A DNA stretch of 52,289 nucleotides. It comes from an uncultured bacterium. Its GTDB lineage: Bacteria > Bacillota > Clostridia > Oscillospirales > Oscillospiraceae. The notes under the pieces are model-generated. The model had not been told where the DNA came from. It made no database searches and was given only the letters and a program-made list of their open reading frames with translations. Positions 16,362-23,342 of the stretch are shown in pieces (position 1 is the stretch's first letter; every line of letters starts with the position of its first letter). Location of the stretch: assembly GCA_949840775.1 (NCBI GenBank), contig CATKXO010000018.1, forward strand, positions 1 through 52,289. The letters run 5' to 3'. The position numbers and the translations under genes are program-made.

Positions 16362-17057
16362 TCAGCCCGTCACGGCGTTAAAGCGCATCACCATCTCCGC
16401 CAGCTCGGCTCGGGACACGCTTCCCTGGGGGGAAAGCTTCCCGTCCGCTCCCTGGAGCACGCCGGTGGCCACAGCCCATTGCACGCCGTTCCCTGCGTAG
16501 GAGCTCACCTGCCTGCGGTCGGAAAAACCGCTCAGGTCCGCCGGGGTGATGGGCCCTCCGGCACACCGCCACAGCATTTCCGCCAGATACTCCCGCGTAA
16601 CGCTCCCCATGGGGTCGGTACCGTCGCCCAGGCCCTGCCTGACCGCCCAGTCCGTCCCCGGCTCATACCACGCCGCACCCTCCCCGGCCTTGGTATCAAC
16701 CTTGTGCATCCGGGCCAGCACCGTCCAGGCCATAGCCCGGTTCGCGGGCTCCTCCGGGGCAAAGCTGGTGGCGGAAACACCGCTCATCAGGGAGTTTTGC
16801 CAGACATAGAACACACCGGAATAAAACCAGCTGTCCTCCGGTACGTCCTCAAAGGTCATAGTGGCGTACTTCCGCGACAGCCACACATACCACATCAGCT
16901 GTTCAAGCCTCTCCCGCTGCATCTCCGCCTCTGTCTTTTCAGACGCCTGCTGATTGGCGCTCTGTCCAGGCCCGTCTGCTGCGGCAAGTACATATACCGG
17001 CGTCAGGGACAGCAGCAGGCACATCGCCGCCGCCATTGCAATCACTCGTCTTTTCAT
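16362..17057 (-). CDS. Secreted SLH-domain protein, 231 aa
   Basis: A signal peptide (MKRRVIAMAAAMCLLLSLTP, cleaved after VLAAA) is followed by a short Gln/Glu-rich helix and three SLH units: FEDVPEDSWFYSGVFYVWQN, the degenerate middle unit around WYEPGTDWAVRQGLGDGTD, and FSDRRQVSSYAGNGVQWAVA. There is almost nothing besides SLH domains, so it may be a wall-anchored spacer or partner of another surface protein. It follows the gene at 17073 by 15 bp and is probably co-transcribed with it. Confidence 0.85.
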   Translation of the reverse strand: MKRRVIAMAAAMCLLLSLTPVYVLAAADGPGQSANQQASEKTEAEMQRERLEQLMWYVWLSRKYATMTFEDVPEDSWFYSGVFYVWQNSLMSGVSATSFAPEEPANRAMAWTVLARMHKVDTKAGEGAAWYEPGTDWAVRQGLGDGTDPMGSVTREYLAEMLWRCAGGPITPADLSGFSDRRQVSSYAGNGVQWAVATGVLQGADGKLSPQGSVSRAELAEMVMRFNAVTG

Positions 17058-17072
17058 TTTTCCGCTCCTCCC

Positions 17073-17375
17073 TCACGGTTCCCCGGACCGTCCGGTCTCC
17101 CCGTCCAGCTCCGCCTTTTCCTCCGGGGTAAGCTCCGCCCCTTTCAGGGCCCGCCGGTACTCCTGCCAGGTGTACCAGCCGAAGGCCGCCCCCGCCAAAG
17201 CCAACAGCCCGCCCAGCAGACAGGCCGCAAAGGGCGGGAACGAAGGGGTGCTGCCCCCGCTGCAAATCAGCTTCCAGCCCAGATAGAGCAGATATCCGCT
17301 CACCAGCGCCCGAAGCAGCGCCTTCATATCCGCCTGGTTCTTCCGCACCACATGGTAGCGTTTGGCCTCCTTCAT
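17073..17375 (-). CDS. Hypothetical two-helix membrane protein, 100 aa
   Basis: The ATG at 17375 (MKEAKRYHVVRKNQADMKAL) has aaaggaggcgg upstream; the longer frame upstream is antisense to prfB. Two hydrophobic segments (about 22-38 and 48-66) are followed by a charged tail (YRRALKGAELTPEEKAELDG). No known family is recognised. It is divergent from prfB and 15 bp ahead of the SLH gene. Confidence 0.7.
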   Translation of the reverse strand: MKEAKRYHVVRKNQADMKALLRALVSGYLLYLGWKLICSGGSTPSFPPFAACLLGGLLALAGAAFGWYTWQEYRRALKGAELTPEEKAELDGETGRSGEP

Positions 17376-17436
17376 GTCCCCGCCTCCTTTTTCTCTATTG
17401 TACCGCTTTTTCCGGAAAAAGCAAGGGCAAATCCCC

Positions 17437-17465
17437 TTTACTTTTCCCGGATTCTCATATATAAT
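17437..17465 (+). promoter_or_regulatory. prfB promoter
   Basis: TTTACT (17437-17442), 17-bp spacer and a perfect TATAAT (17460-17465), 37 bp before the prfB start. Confidence 0.6.
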
Positions 17466-17502
17466 GGGCTGAATCAATATCATAAGAAAGCGTGGGAAAC
17501 AC

Positions 17503-18624
17503 ATGCTCCAATTTGACGAGTACAAGGTAAAGCTGAACAATCTGGTCCCGGCCCTGAACAAGCTGGCCCAGGCCCTGGACCTGGAGGGGGCCGAGCGGGA
17601 GCTGGACATGCTCCAGGCCGAGTCCGCTGCCGACGGCTTCTGGGACAATCTGGCCAAGGCCCAAAAGGTCCAGCAGCGCATCAAGAACCTCCAGGACAAG
17701 GTGGACCAGCAGAACAGGCGGCAGGGCCAGTGGGACGACCTGATGGCCCTGTGCGAGATGGGCAATGAATTTGAGGACGAATCCCTCATCCCCGAGCTGG
17801 AAGAGGGCTTTGCCGCCCTGGAGGCCAACATGGAGACCGCCCGGCTGGAGACCCTGCTCACCGGGGAGTACGACCGGTCCAACGTTATTCTGACCATCCA
17901 CCCCGGCGCAGGGGGCACCGAGGCCCAGGACTGGGCCCAGATGCTCTACCGGATGTACACCCGCTGGACCGAGCGCCACGGCTTCACCTACCGGATCATG
18001 GACTACCAGGAGGCGGACGAGGCGGGCATCAAGTCGGCCACCATCATGATTGAGGGGGAGAACGCCTACGGCTACCTCCGGGGGGAACACGGCGTCCACC
18101 GGCTGGTGCGGGTGTCCCCCTTCGACGCCAACGCCCGGCGGCAGACCTCCTTCGCCTCGGTGGAGATTCTGCCCGACCTGCCCGAGGACGTGGAGGTTGA
18201 GATCCGCCCTGAGGATATCGAGATGCAGGTCTACCGGGCCAGCGGCGCCGGCGGCCAGCACGTGAACAAGACCTCCTCCGCCGTCCGGCTGATCCACAAG
18301 CCCACCGGCATTGTGGTGGCCAGCCAGCAGGAGCGCTCCCAGTTCCAGAACAAGGACAACTGTATGAAGATGCTCCGGGCCGAGCTGGTAAAGCTCCAGA
18401 TGCAGGAAAAAGCGGAAAAGGTCTCCGACTTGAAGGGGGTCCAGCTGAAAATCGAGTGGGGCAGCCAAATTCGGTCCTACGTCTTTATGCCCTACCAGAT
18501 GGTAAAGGACAACCGCACCGCCTTTGAAACCAGCAACATCAACGCCGTGATGGACGGCGACCTGGACGGCTTTGTCAACGCCTACCTCACCGCCGAGGCT
18601 ACCGGGAATTGGGCAACGAAATAA
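17503..18624 (+). CDS. prfB: Peptide chain release factor 2, no programmed frameshift
   Basis: RF2 releases peptides at UGA and UAA. The stop-recognition tripeptide SPF is in VRVSPFDANARRQTSF and the catalytic GGQ in SGAGGQHVNKTSSAVRL. At 373 aa it is full length from one continuous frame. In most bacteria an in-frame UGA near codon 25 forces a +1 shift; here that region (LAQALDLEGAERELDML) reads straight through and no UGA is present, so the autoregulatory frameshift is absent. Start at the ATG at 17503, with only a weak ribosome site (gtggga). Monocistronic. Confidence 0.95.
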   Translation: MLQFDEYKVKLNNLVPALNKLAQALDLEGAERELDMLQAESAADGFWDNLAKAQKVQQRIKNLQDKVDQQNRRQGQWDDLMALCEMGNEFEDESLIPELEEGFAALEANMETARLETLLTGEYDRSNVILTIHPGAGGTEAQDWAQMLYRMYTRWTERHGFTYRIMDYQEADEAGIKSATIMIEGENAYGYLRGEHGVHRLVRVSPFDANARRQTSFASVEILPDLPEDVEVEIRPEDIEMQVYRASGAGGQHVNKTSSAVRLIHKPTGIVVASQQERSQFQNKDNCMKMLRAELVKLQMQEKAEKVSDLKGVQLKIEWGSQIRSYVFMPYQMVKDNRTAFETSNINAVMDGDLDGFVNAYLTAEATGNWATK

Positions 18625-18664
18625 ACGAAACAGCAAAAAAATGATAGAAAAATTGTGATTCCTG

Positions 18665-18692
18665 TTGACTTTTTAGTTTGTTGCTGTATAAT
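18665..18692 (+). promoter_or_regulatory. Promoter of the antisense RNA
   Basis: TTGACT (18665-18670), 16-bp spacer, perfect TATAAT (18687-18692). The bases after it (AAATGCGTGGGGCCCCC) closely match those after the opposing toxin promoter (AAAAATGCGTGGAGGCCCCC). Confidence 0.8.
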
Positions 18693-18698
18693 AAATGC

Positions 18699-18812
18699 GT
18701 GGGGCCCCCTTTAGACGGTCGCCACATCAGAATCCAGCTACAATTGATTTGTGGGGCCTACGCCCCAAAAAACCAGTGAGCCATCTGTTGCAGCAGACGG
18801 CTCACTTCTTTC
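18699..18812 (+). ncRNA. Probable type I antitoxin RNA
   Basis: A transcript of about 110 nt is predicted from the promoter at 18665-18692 to the hairpin GTGAGCC-A-TCTG/CAGA-C-GGCTCAC (18776-18805) followed by TTCTTTCTT. It runs antisense to the 3' half of the holin-like peptide gene (18758-18892), the geometry of RatA/TxpA-type systems, where the RNA pairs with the toxin mRNA. No good coding sequence lies within it. Inference rests on promoter, terminator and overlap. Confidence 0.6.
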
Positions 18813-18892
18813 TTATGGTCAAGTATATAGGTAACGACTTGGAACACAAAGTCGAGAATACAAAATATACCAACAACCTCAGAAAAAGTCAA
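18758..18892 (-). CDS. Holin-like type I toxin peptide, 44 aa
   Basis: A TTG start at 18892 lies 8 nt after a perfect AAAGGAGG. The peptide begins MTFSEVVGIFCILDF, has one hydrophobic helix (VGIFCILDFVFQVVTYIL) and then a charged tail (DHKKEVSRLLQQMAHWFFGA). This is the shape of the putative holin-like toxins of Firmicutes (Hol_Tox/TxpA type): a short polar start, one membrane helix, a lysine-rich end. It has a consensus promoter about 140 bp upstream, giving the long leader typical of type I toxins, and its 3' half is covered by a convergent antisense RNA. The sequence match to known toxins is by shape rather than residue identity. Confidence 0.6.
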   Translation of the reverse strand: MTFSEVVGIFCILDFVFQVVTYILDHKKEVSRLLQQMAHWFFGA

Positions 18893-19031
18893 AATCCCAG
18901 CCTCCTTTCAGGATAATTTCCCGCAGGTGCTGTGATCCGCCTCCATTCCGCAGCCGCGGGATGTCTGGCAACCGTCTTTCTCCCGTCACTGTCTCTCTCT
19001 ACGGACGACAGGGGGGCCTCCACGCATTTTT

Positions 19032-19060
19032 ATTATACTAAATTTGTCGAATTTTGTCAA
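19032..19060 (-). promoter_or_regulatory. Perfect consensus promoter of the toxin mRNA
   Basis: On the minus strand TTGACA (19055-19060) and TATAAT (19032-19037) are 17 bp apart, both perfect. Transcription would start near 19025 and yield a ~130-nt leader before the TTG start. The -35 box lies 17 bp from that of the divergent RHH gene. Confidence 0.82.
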
Positions 19061-19077
19061 TCAGGATTAATTTTTTC

Positions 19078-19106
19078 TTGACTTTTTGCCTGAGCAACAC
19101 TATACT
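19078..19106 (+). promoter_or_regulatory. Promoter of the ribbon-helix-helix gene
   Basis: TTGACT (19078-19083), 17-bp spacer, TATACT (19101-19106), about 30 bp before the ATG. It is back-to-back with the toxin promoter. Confidence 0.75.
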
Positions 19107-19136
19107 TAATGCAGGAGCAAAAAGTGAGGTGAGCAA

Positions 19137-19313
19137 ATGTCTCCCAGAACAGGCCGGCCCCGCAAGGAAGTTACCAAAAGCGTAAATCTCGGACTGCGTT
19201 TGACCGAGGAAACAGCAGCGAAGTTGCAACGCTGTGCGGATACACTTGGAATATCCCGGACGGAAGTAATCGAAAAAGGGATAGACCTTGTGGAGGAAGG
19301 CATCAAAAATTAG
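19137..19313 (+). CDS. Ribbon-helix-helix DNA-binding protein, 58 aa
   Basis: MSPRTGRPRKEVTKSVNLGL starts at 19137 behind gtgaggtg. The strand VTKSVNLGLRLTEETAAKL followed by two helices (LQRCADTLG, RTEVIEKGIDLVEEGI) is a CopG/Arc-type ribbon-helix-helix, which binds DNA as dimers and often represses its own promoter. A short hairpin (GAGTGCTGGC/GCCAACACTC, 19314-19351) follows. Because it is divergent from the holin-like toxin with overlapping promoter space, it may control both; its partner, if any, is unclear. Confidence 0.8.
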   Translation: MSPRTGRPRKEVTKSVNLGLRLTEETAAKLQRCADTLGISRTEVIEKGIDLVEEGIKN

Positions 19314-19419
19314 AGTGCTGGCCCACCGTCGAACGTACGCCAACACTCTAAAAACCAAGCCCGGAGGTCTGGCAAATTTGATTATGCCACACCGCCGGGA
19401 AAAAATCAAGGAGGAAACC

Positions 19420-19623
19420 ATGACATTGCAGGAACAATTACTTGATTTGGACGCAGCAGTCAACCAAATTTCCAGCGGGATCAATGCGATTGCCGCCATG
19501 TCCAGGGGACTGGACCGGGTGGATGATCCCTATGCGGACGGCTTTTATTTCCTCGCTGACCATCTGATAGAGGCCGTCCAAAACCTGCGGAAACAGACAG
19601 ACCGCTGTCTCAGCGCGATGTGA
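19420..19623 (+). CDS. Hypothetical small helical protein, 67 aa
   Basis: ATG at 19420 behind aaggagg. MTLQEQLLDLDAAVNQISSG and AADHLIEAVQNL-type helices suggest an all-helical protein with no membrane segment. It recalls small orphan proteins of clostridial mobile elements, but no family is assigned. The RHH gene lies 107 bp upstream and the AIM24 gene 22 bp downstream. Confidence 0.65.
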   Translation: MTLQEQLLDLDAAVNQISSGINAIAAMSRGLDRVDDPYADGFYFLADHLIEAVQNLRKQTDRCLSAM

Positions 19624-19645
19624 CGGGTAAAAGGAGCGGATACAT

Positions 19646-20323
19646 ATGCAGTACAAAATTCAAGGCGAGCCCACCCCCGTGGTCATCTGCGACCTGAACG
19701 CCAACGAAACCATGATTACCGAGAAGGGCTCCATGGTGTGGATGACCCCCAACATGGACATGCAGACCTCCGCCGGCGGATTAGGCAAAGCCTTTGGGCG
19801 GATGTTCTCCGGGGAGTCCATGTTCCAGAACTTCTACACCGCCAAGGGCGGGCCGGGGATGATCGCCTTTGCCTCCAGCTTCCCCGGGACCATCCTGCCC
19901 ATCGAAATCACCCCCGACAAACCCATCGTGGCCCAGAAATCCGCCTTCCTGGCCTCGGAGCAGGGGGTGGAACTGTCGGTGTTCTTCCAGAAAAAGATAG
20001 GGGCCGGCTTTTTCGGCGGCGAGGGCTTTATCATGCAGAAGCTGTCCGGCCGGGGCATGGCCTTCCTGGAGATCGACGGCTACGGCGTGGAGTACACCCT
20101 GGCCCCCGGCCAGCAGATGGTCATCGACACCGGCAACCTGGCTATGATGGACGCCACCTGCTCCATCGACATCCAGAGCGTCAAGGGGGTCAAAAATGTC
20201 CTCTTCGGCGGCGAGGGCTTCTTCAACACCGTTGTCACCGGTCCGGGCCGCATCCTCCTCCAGACCATGCCCATGAGCGCCTTTGCCGGGGCCATCGCCT
20301 CGGTTCTGCCCTCCAAGGGATAA
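19646..20323 (+). CDS. AIM24/TIGR00266 family protein, 225 aa
   Basis: A glycine-rich double beta-helix protein of the AIM24 family: MVWMTPNMDMQTSAGG near the N-terminus, FYTAKGGPGMIAFASSFPGT, the FFGGEGFIMQKLSGRGMAFL block and VLFGGEGFFNTVVTGPGRIL. The second GGEGF block marks the internal repeat. Bacterial members are cytosolic or membrane-associated with unproven function. 22 bp after the small helical gene, RBS aaaggag; terminator immediately after. Confidence 0.9.
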   Translation: MQYKIQGEPTPVVICDLNANETMITEKGSMVWMTPNMDMQTSAGGLGKAFGRMFSGESMFQNFYTAKGGPGMIAFASSFPGTILPIEITPDKPIVAQKSAFLASEQGVELSVFFQKKIGAGFFGGEGFIMQKLSGRGMAFLEIDGYGVEYTLAPGQQMVIDTGNLAMMDATCSIDIQSVKGVKNVLFGGEGFFNTVVTGPGRILLQTMPMSAFAGAIASVLPSKG

Positions 20324-20325
20324 GT

Positions 20326-20354
20326 CAAAAGTCCGCCGTGGGGCGGACTTTTTT
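20326..20354 (+). terminator. Terminator of the AIM24-family gene
   Basis: AAAAGTCCGCC and GGCGGACTTTTTT pair around GTGG, directly after the stop. Confidence 0.88.
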
Positions 20355-20395
20355 GTTGACTTTCCACAACTGATGTCGTATGATAGGAGGGACGA

Positions 20396-21517
20396 TTGGA
20401 GGGATTTTTCTTGACGAACAAACGACGCCGGACCGCCTTTCTGCTCTCCGCCCTGGCGCTGGCCCTGCTGGCCTCCTGCGGAAAAAAGGACCCCGGAGGG
20501 GCCTCCTCCTCCCAGCCGCCCCAGGAGCCCGCCGTCTCCGTCATCGCCCCGGTGGAGCCGGAACCGGAGCCCGAGCCGGTATTCCCCTACTTTAACCCCC
20601 TCACCGGCGAGGGGCTGCTGGAGGACATCAGCGGCAGGCGGCCCATCGCCGTCATGTTCAACAACCTGAAAAAGGCCCTGCCCCAGATCGGCATCTCCCA
20701 GGCCGACGTGATTTATGAAATCGAGGCCGAGGGGGGCATTACCCGGATGATGGGGGTGTTCCAGGACCTGGAGGGGGCGGGCGACCTGGGCAGCGTCCGC
20801 TCCGCCCGGGACTACTACGTCAGCCTGGCCCTGGGCCACGACGCCATCTACATCCACGCCGGGGGCAGCCCCCAGGCCTATGACGCCTTCTCCAACTGGG
20901 GAGTCACCCACATCGACTTTGTCAACGGCCCCTATGGCAACATGTGCTGGCGGGACCCGGACCGGCGGAAAACCGCCGGCCTGGAGCACTCCCTGCTCAC
21001 CTCCAGCGAGAAGGTGCTGGAGCAGATGCCCAGCCGCTTCCGCCTGGACCACGAGGAGGGCTATCAGGTGGGCTGGACCTTTTCAGAGGAGGCCCCCCAG
21101 GGGGGCGAGGCGGTGGTCCGCCTGACGGTGCCCTTCTCCAAATACAAGACCGGCTACTTCACCTACGACGCCGGGCAGGGCCTGTACCTGATTAACCAGA
21201 GCCTGGACGGCTCCGACCCCATCCCCTATGTGGAGGGGGCCACCGAGGAGCGGGTGACGGTGCGCAATGTGCTGGTGCTGTACACCGATATCAGCCGGGT
21301 AAAGGGGGACGACAAGGGCCGCATGTCGGTGCGCACCACCGGTGAGGGGGAGGGCCTGCTCCTCCGGGACGGCCGGCTCTATCCAATCTCCTGGCAGCGG
21401 GACAAGCGGACCGACTGCTACTCCTTCCTGGACCAGTCGGGCCAGCCTGTCCCCCTGGCCGCCGGGACCAGCTACATCAATATCGTGGGTTCCTCCGCTG
21501 AGGTGACCTGGGAATAA
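20396..21517 (+). CDS. YerB-like (DUF3048) lipoprotein
   Basis: A lipoprotein: basic start, hydrophobic core and lipobox LLASC, then a Ser/Pro/Glu linker. The mature part has the two DUF3048 domains: RPIAVMFNNLKKALPQIG, ADVIYEIEAEGGITRMMG and SVRSARDYYVSLALGHDA (N-terminal), FSKYKTGYFTYDAGQGLY and VLYTDISRVKGDDKGR (C-terminal). The family is surface-anchored and structurally known, without a proven role. Two TTG starts are possible: 20396 (aggaggga, 373 aa) or 20411 (ggagggattttt, 368 aa, giving the more typical MTNKRRRTAFLL). Confidence 0.88.
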   Translation: MEGFFLTNKRRRTAFLLSALALALLASCGKKDPGGASSSQPPQEPAVSVIAPVEPEPEPEPVFPYFNPLTGEGLLEDISGRRPIAVMFNNLKKALPQIGISQADVIYEIEAEGGITRMMGVFQDLEGAGDLGSVRSARDYYVSLALGHDAIYIHAGGSPQAYDAFSNWGVTHIDFVNGPYGNMCWRDPDRRKTAGLEHSLLTSSEKVLEQMPSRFRLDHEEGYQVGWTFSEEAPQGGEAVVRLTVPFSKYKTGYFTYDAGQGLYLINQSLDGSDPIPYVEGATEERVTVRNVLVLYTDISRVKGDDKGRMSVRTTGEGEGLLLRDGRLYPISWQRDKRTDCYSFLDQSGQPVPLAAGTSYINIVGSSAEVTWE

Positions 21518-21522
21518 AAACG

Positions 21523-21547
21523 CGGCCCGCCGGGATTCGGCGGGCCG
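21523..21547. terminator. Terminator shared by DUF3048 and SLH/LRR genes
   Basis: CGGCCCGCCG and CGGCGGGCCG pair around GGATT, with A- and T-rich flanks on both sides; serves two convergent genes. Confidence 0.8.
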
Positions 21548-21557
21548 TTGGCTGTTT

Positions 21558-22736
21558 TTATTTGGCAAGGGCGCGGTGGAGGAAGGTCACGATCTGACCA
21601 CGGGTGCAGACGCTGTCCGGGGAAAAGGTGGTGGCGGAGGTGCCGCTGGTCACGCCCTTGTCCACCGCCCACTTGACGGCCTGGGCGTAGTCCGCAGTAC
21701 CGGGCACGTCGGTGAAGCCGGTGCTGACAGGCTGCTGGTTCTGCTGGGGCATTTTGCAGTTGTAGTGGATGGTGGCCTTTGACAGCTCATCACTATCTTC
21801 AAAGTTGATGGCTTTCCACTGCGCCTCGCTGCCCTCGTAGTACACATCGAGCAAACTGCCCTCGTCGAAGAACGTACCATATTCAACATAGGTGACGCTG
21901 GACGGGATGGTCACGCTGGTCAGGTCTTCACTGTAGAAAGCAGGACTAACTATATAGGTAACAGTATTGGGAATGACCACGTCGCTGCTGCTGCCGGTGT
22001 ATTCGTACAAATAGCCATCGCCAATGTTGAAATTGGCTTCGAAATCAGCGGAAGAGGCCGCTTTCCACATATAAGTAACCGCCATGCTTCGGGTGCAGGG
22101 CCTGTCCCCGCCGAAGGTTCCGCCGGTGACCATGCCTTTTTGGTTCGCCCACAGCGCCGCGTTGTAGTAATAGTCGCTGCTCTTTACGTCGGAGAAGGGG
22201 TTTTTCCCGTTGGACTTAGGGGAACCATAGGCCCGCCAGAGGAAGGTCAGAATCTGCGCCACGGTGCAGTTCTGGTTGGGGGAGAAGGTTGTCGCGGAGG
22301 TCCCGGCGGTGATCTTCCTGTTTACAGCCCACACCACCGGGTCCGCGAAGTAATCGCCCGCTTTCACATCGGTGAAACCGCCCACAGTTTGAACCGCCGA
22401 GGCGGAGGTATTGGAAATAATAACATCTAAACCATGATTGGAAAACATATCTTTCATTTCTGCCAACCATTTCGCGTCATAGGTAATGTTGGCTCCAATA
22501 TTGATTTTGGCCGTTTTAACTTTTCCATCTGTTGCCACCATAAAGAACTCAAGTCCCGCTCCCGCGTGAACCTCTGTAAGCACCCCCGAGCCTGTATAGC
22601 TGATTGTCCCATCAAGAGTGGTTGCAATGGTAATGCCGTCAAAGGTTTGCGTTATGGTCTCCGCCGCAAACGCGGGGACAGCCAGTCCCAGGCAGAGGGC
22701 CAGGGCCAGCGCAAGGGATAGGATTTTCTTTTTCAT
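21558..22736 (-). CDS. Secreted SLH and leucine-rich-repeat protein, copy 1
   Basis: 392 aa. Signal peptide MKKKILSLALALALCLGLAV ending AFAAE. After a unique ~115-residue domain come SLH 1 (FTDVKAGDYFADPVVWAVNR), SLH 2 (FSDVKSSDYYYNAALWANQK), a BspA-type leucine-rich segment (DLTSVTIPSSVTYVEYGTFF, YYEGSEAQWKAI) and SLH 3 (FTDVPGTADYAQAVKWAVDK). SLH units anchor it to the wall polymer; BspA repeats usually bind host or bacterial ligands. It is a close paralogue of 24744-25943 in the same orientation across mgtE. Signal, SLH and tail are nearly identical, while the N-terminal domain and LRR differ, as in antigenic diversification. Confidence 0.88.
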   Translation of the reverse strand: MKKKILSLALALALCLGLAVPAFAAETITQTFDGITIATTLDGTISYTGSGVLTEVHAGAGLEFFMVATDGKVKTAKINIGANITYDAKWLAEMKDMFSNHGLDVIISNTSASAVQTVGGFTDVKAGDYFADPVVWAVNRKITAGTSATTFSPNQNCTVAQILTFLWRAYGSPKSNGKNPFSDVKSSDYYYNAALWANQKGMVTGGTFGGDRPCTRSMAVTYMWKAASSADFEANFNIGDGYLYEYTGSSSDVVIPNTVTYIVSPAFYSEDLTSVTIPSSVTYVEYGTFFDEGSLLDVYYEGSEAQWKAINFEDSDELSKATIHYNCKMPQQNQQPVSTGFTDVPGTADYAQAVKWAVDKGVTSGTSATTFSPDSVCTRGQIVTFLHRALAK

Positions 22737-22769
22737 ATCTCTGTCTCCTTTTCCGAATTGAACGCACTT

Positions 22770-22845
22770 ATTGTTTCCTGAATAGGAAACAATAGGACGT
22801 ACGTCCTATTGTTTCCTGAATAGGAAACAATAGGACGTACGTCCT
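22770..22845 (-). repeat. Tandem double-palindrome leader of SLH/LRR copy 1
   Basis: Two exact tandem copies of a 38-bp unit. Each joins a hairpin (arms ATTGTTTCCT and AGGAAACAAT, loop GAAT) to the perfect 14-bp palindrome AGGACGTACGTCCT. It lies between promoter and ribosome site, so it is in the transcribed leader. Confidence 0.9.
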
Positions 22846-22851
22846 GCCCTC

Positions 22852-22880
22852 ATTTTACCCCAAGCGCCGCCGAAAGGCAA
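22852..22880 (-). promoter_or_regulatory. Promoter of SLH/LRR copy 1
   Basis: TTGCCT (22875-22880) and TAAAAT (22852-22857) on the minus strand, 17 bp apart. The same arrangement precedes copy 2, so transcription starts at the edge of the tandem palindromes. Confidence 0.65.
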
Positions 22881-22914
22881 GCCTAAATTTACGGCAGTAG
22901 GGGCGGGGGATTCT

Positions 22915-22994
22915 GTGGGACCCGCCCCCCTGGGCGGGTCACCGTTCAGGCAGCATCTCCTTTGCATTGGCCCGCCGAGGGCGGCGGGCCCCAC
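22915..22994. repeat. Dispersed 80-bp element, family A variant, copy 5
   Basis: Begins GTGGGACCCGCC with a CCCGCCCCCCTGGGCGGG hairpin and ends GGCGGCGGGCCCCAC. The variant at 30368-30447 has the same ends and hairpins but a different middle. Confidence 0.82.
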
Positions 22995-23036
22995 AAAAAG
23001 GCAGAATTGATTTCCGCAAAGCCGACCCATCCGCTC

Positions 23037-23065
23037 TTGCCAAACGGGGCAAAAGGTGTTACAAT
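23037..23065 (+). promoter_or_regulatory. mgtE promoter
   Basis: TTGCCA (23037-23042), 17-bp spacer, TACAAT (23060-23065); the start would be near 23072, giving a leader of about 270 nt. Confidence 0.65.
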
Positions 23066-23071
23066 GGCATA

Positions 23072-23342
23072 GGATATCAAGAAACCGTAAAATTTCCGAC
23101 GAAAGGAAGTGGGACCCGAATGGAAGGCCGAAGTCGCCATAAAGCGGAAAGCTGCCACGAACGAGGGGCGGCGGACTTGGCCCGGAAGGGGTCCCGGTCC
23201 CGCCGCCGGAGCTGATTCCGGGGGACGCTGTCCCTCTCCTTGTCACGTGCAGCCACAGGAACGCCGCGCCCGAAGGGGTACGGCGCGCCTGTGGCTTTGC
23301 GGTTTTCCCCGCGTTTGCCCAAAACGAGAGGAGGAGAGCATC
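23072..23342 (+). promoter_or_regulatory. Long structured mgtE leader, riboswitch candidate
   Basis: The ~270-nt leader can fold nested helices: GGGACCC (about 23111) with GGGTCCC (about 23191), GGCC-GAAGTC-GCC with GGCGGACTT-GGCC inside it, then a later strong stem AGCCACAGG/CCTGTGGCT (about 23251-23297) enclosing CGCCG/CGGCG and CCC/GGG. The ribosome site gaggaggaga follows. Magnesium transporter genes are often riboswitch-controlled, but I do not see the conserved M-box core here, so the ligand and class are unassigned. Confidence 0.5.

Noticed and set aside
18699-18760. A family A repeat, considered because of two GTGGGGCC sequences
   Set aside because: They are direct, not inverted, repeats and lie within the antitoxin RNA and toxin 3' region; no matching right end.
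22770-22845. A CRISPR array, considered because of the two tandem palindromic units
   Set aside because: Only two units, directly abutting without unique spacers, and no cas genes in the window.
23072-23342. Assigning the mgtE leader to the M-box family
   Set aside because: The conserved M-box segments (for example GGTGAGGCTCC-type) are not present; left as an unclassified structured leader.
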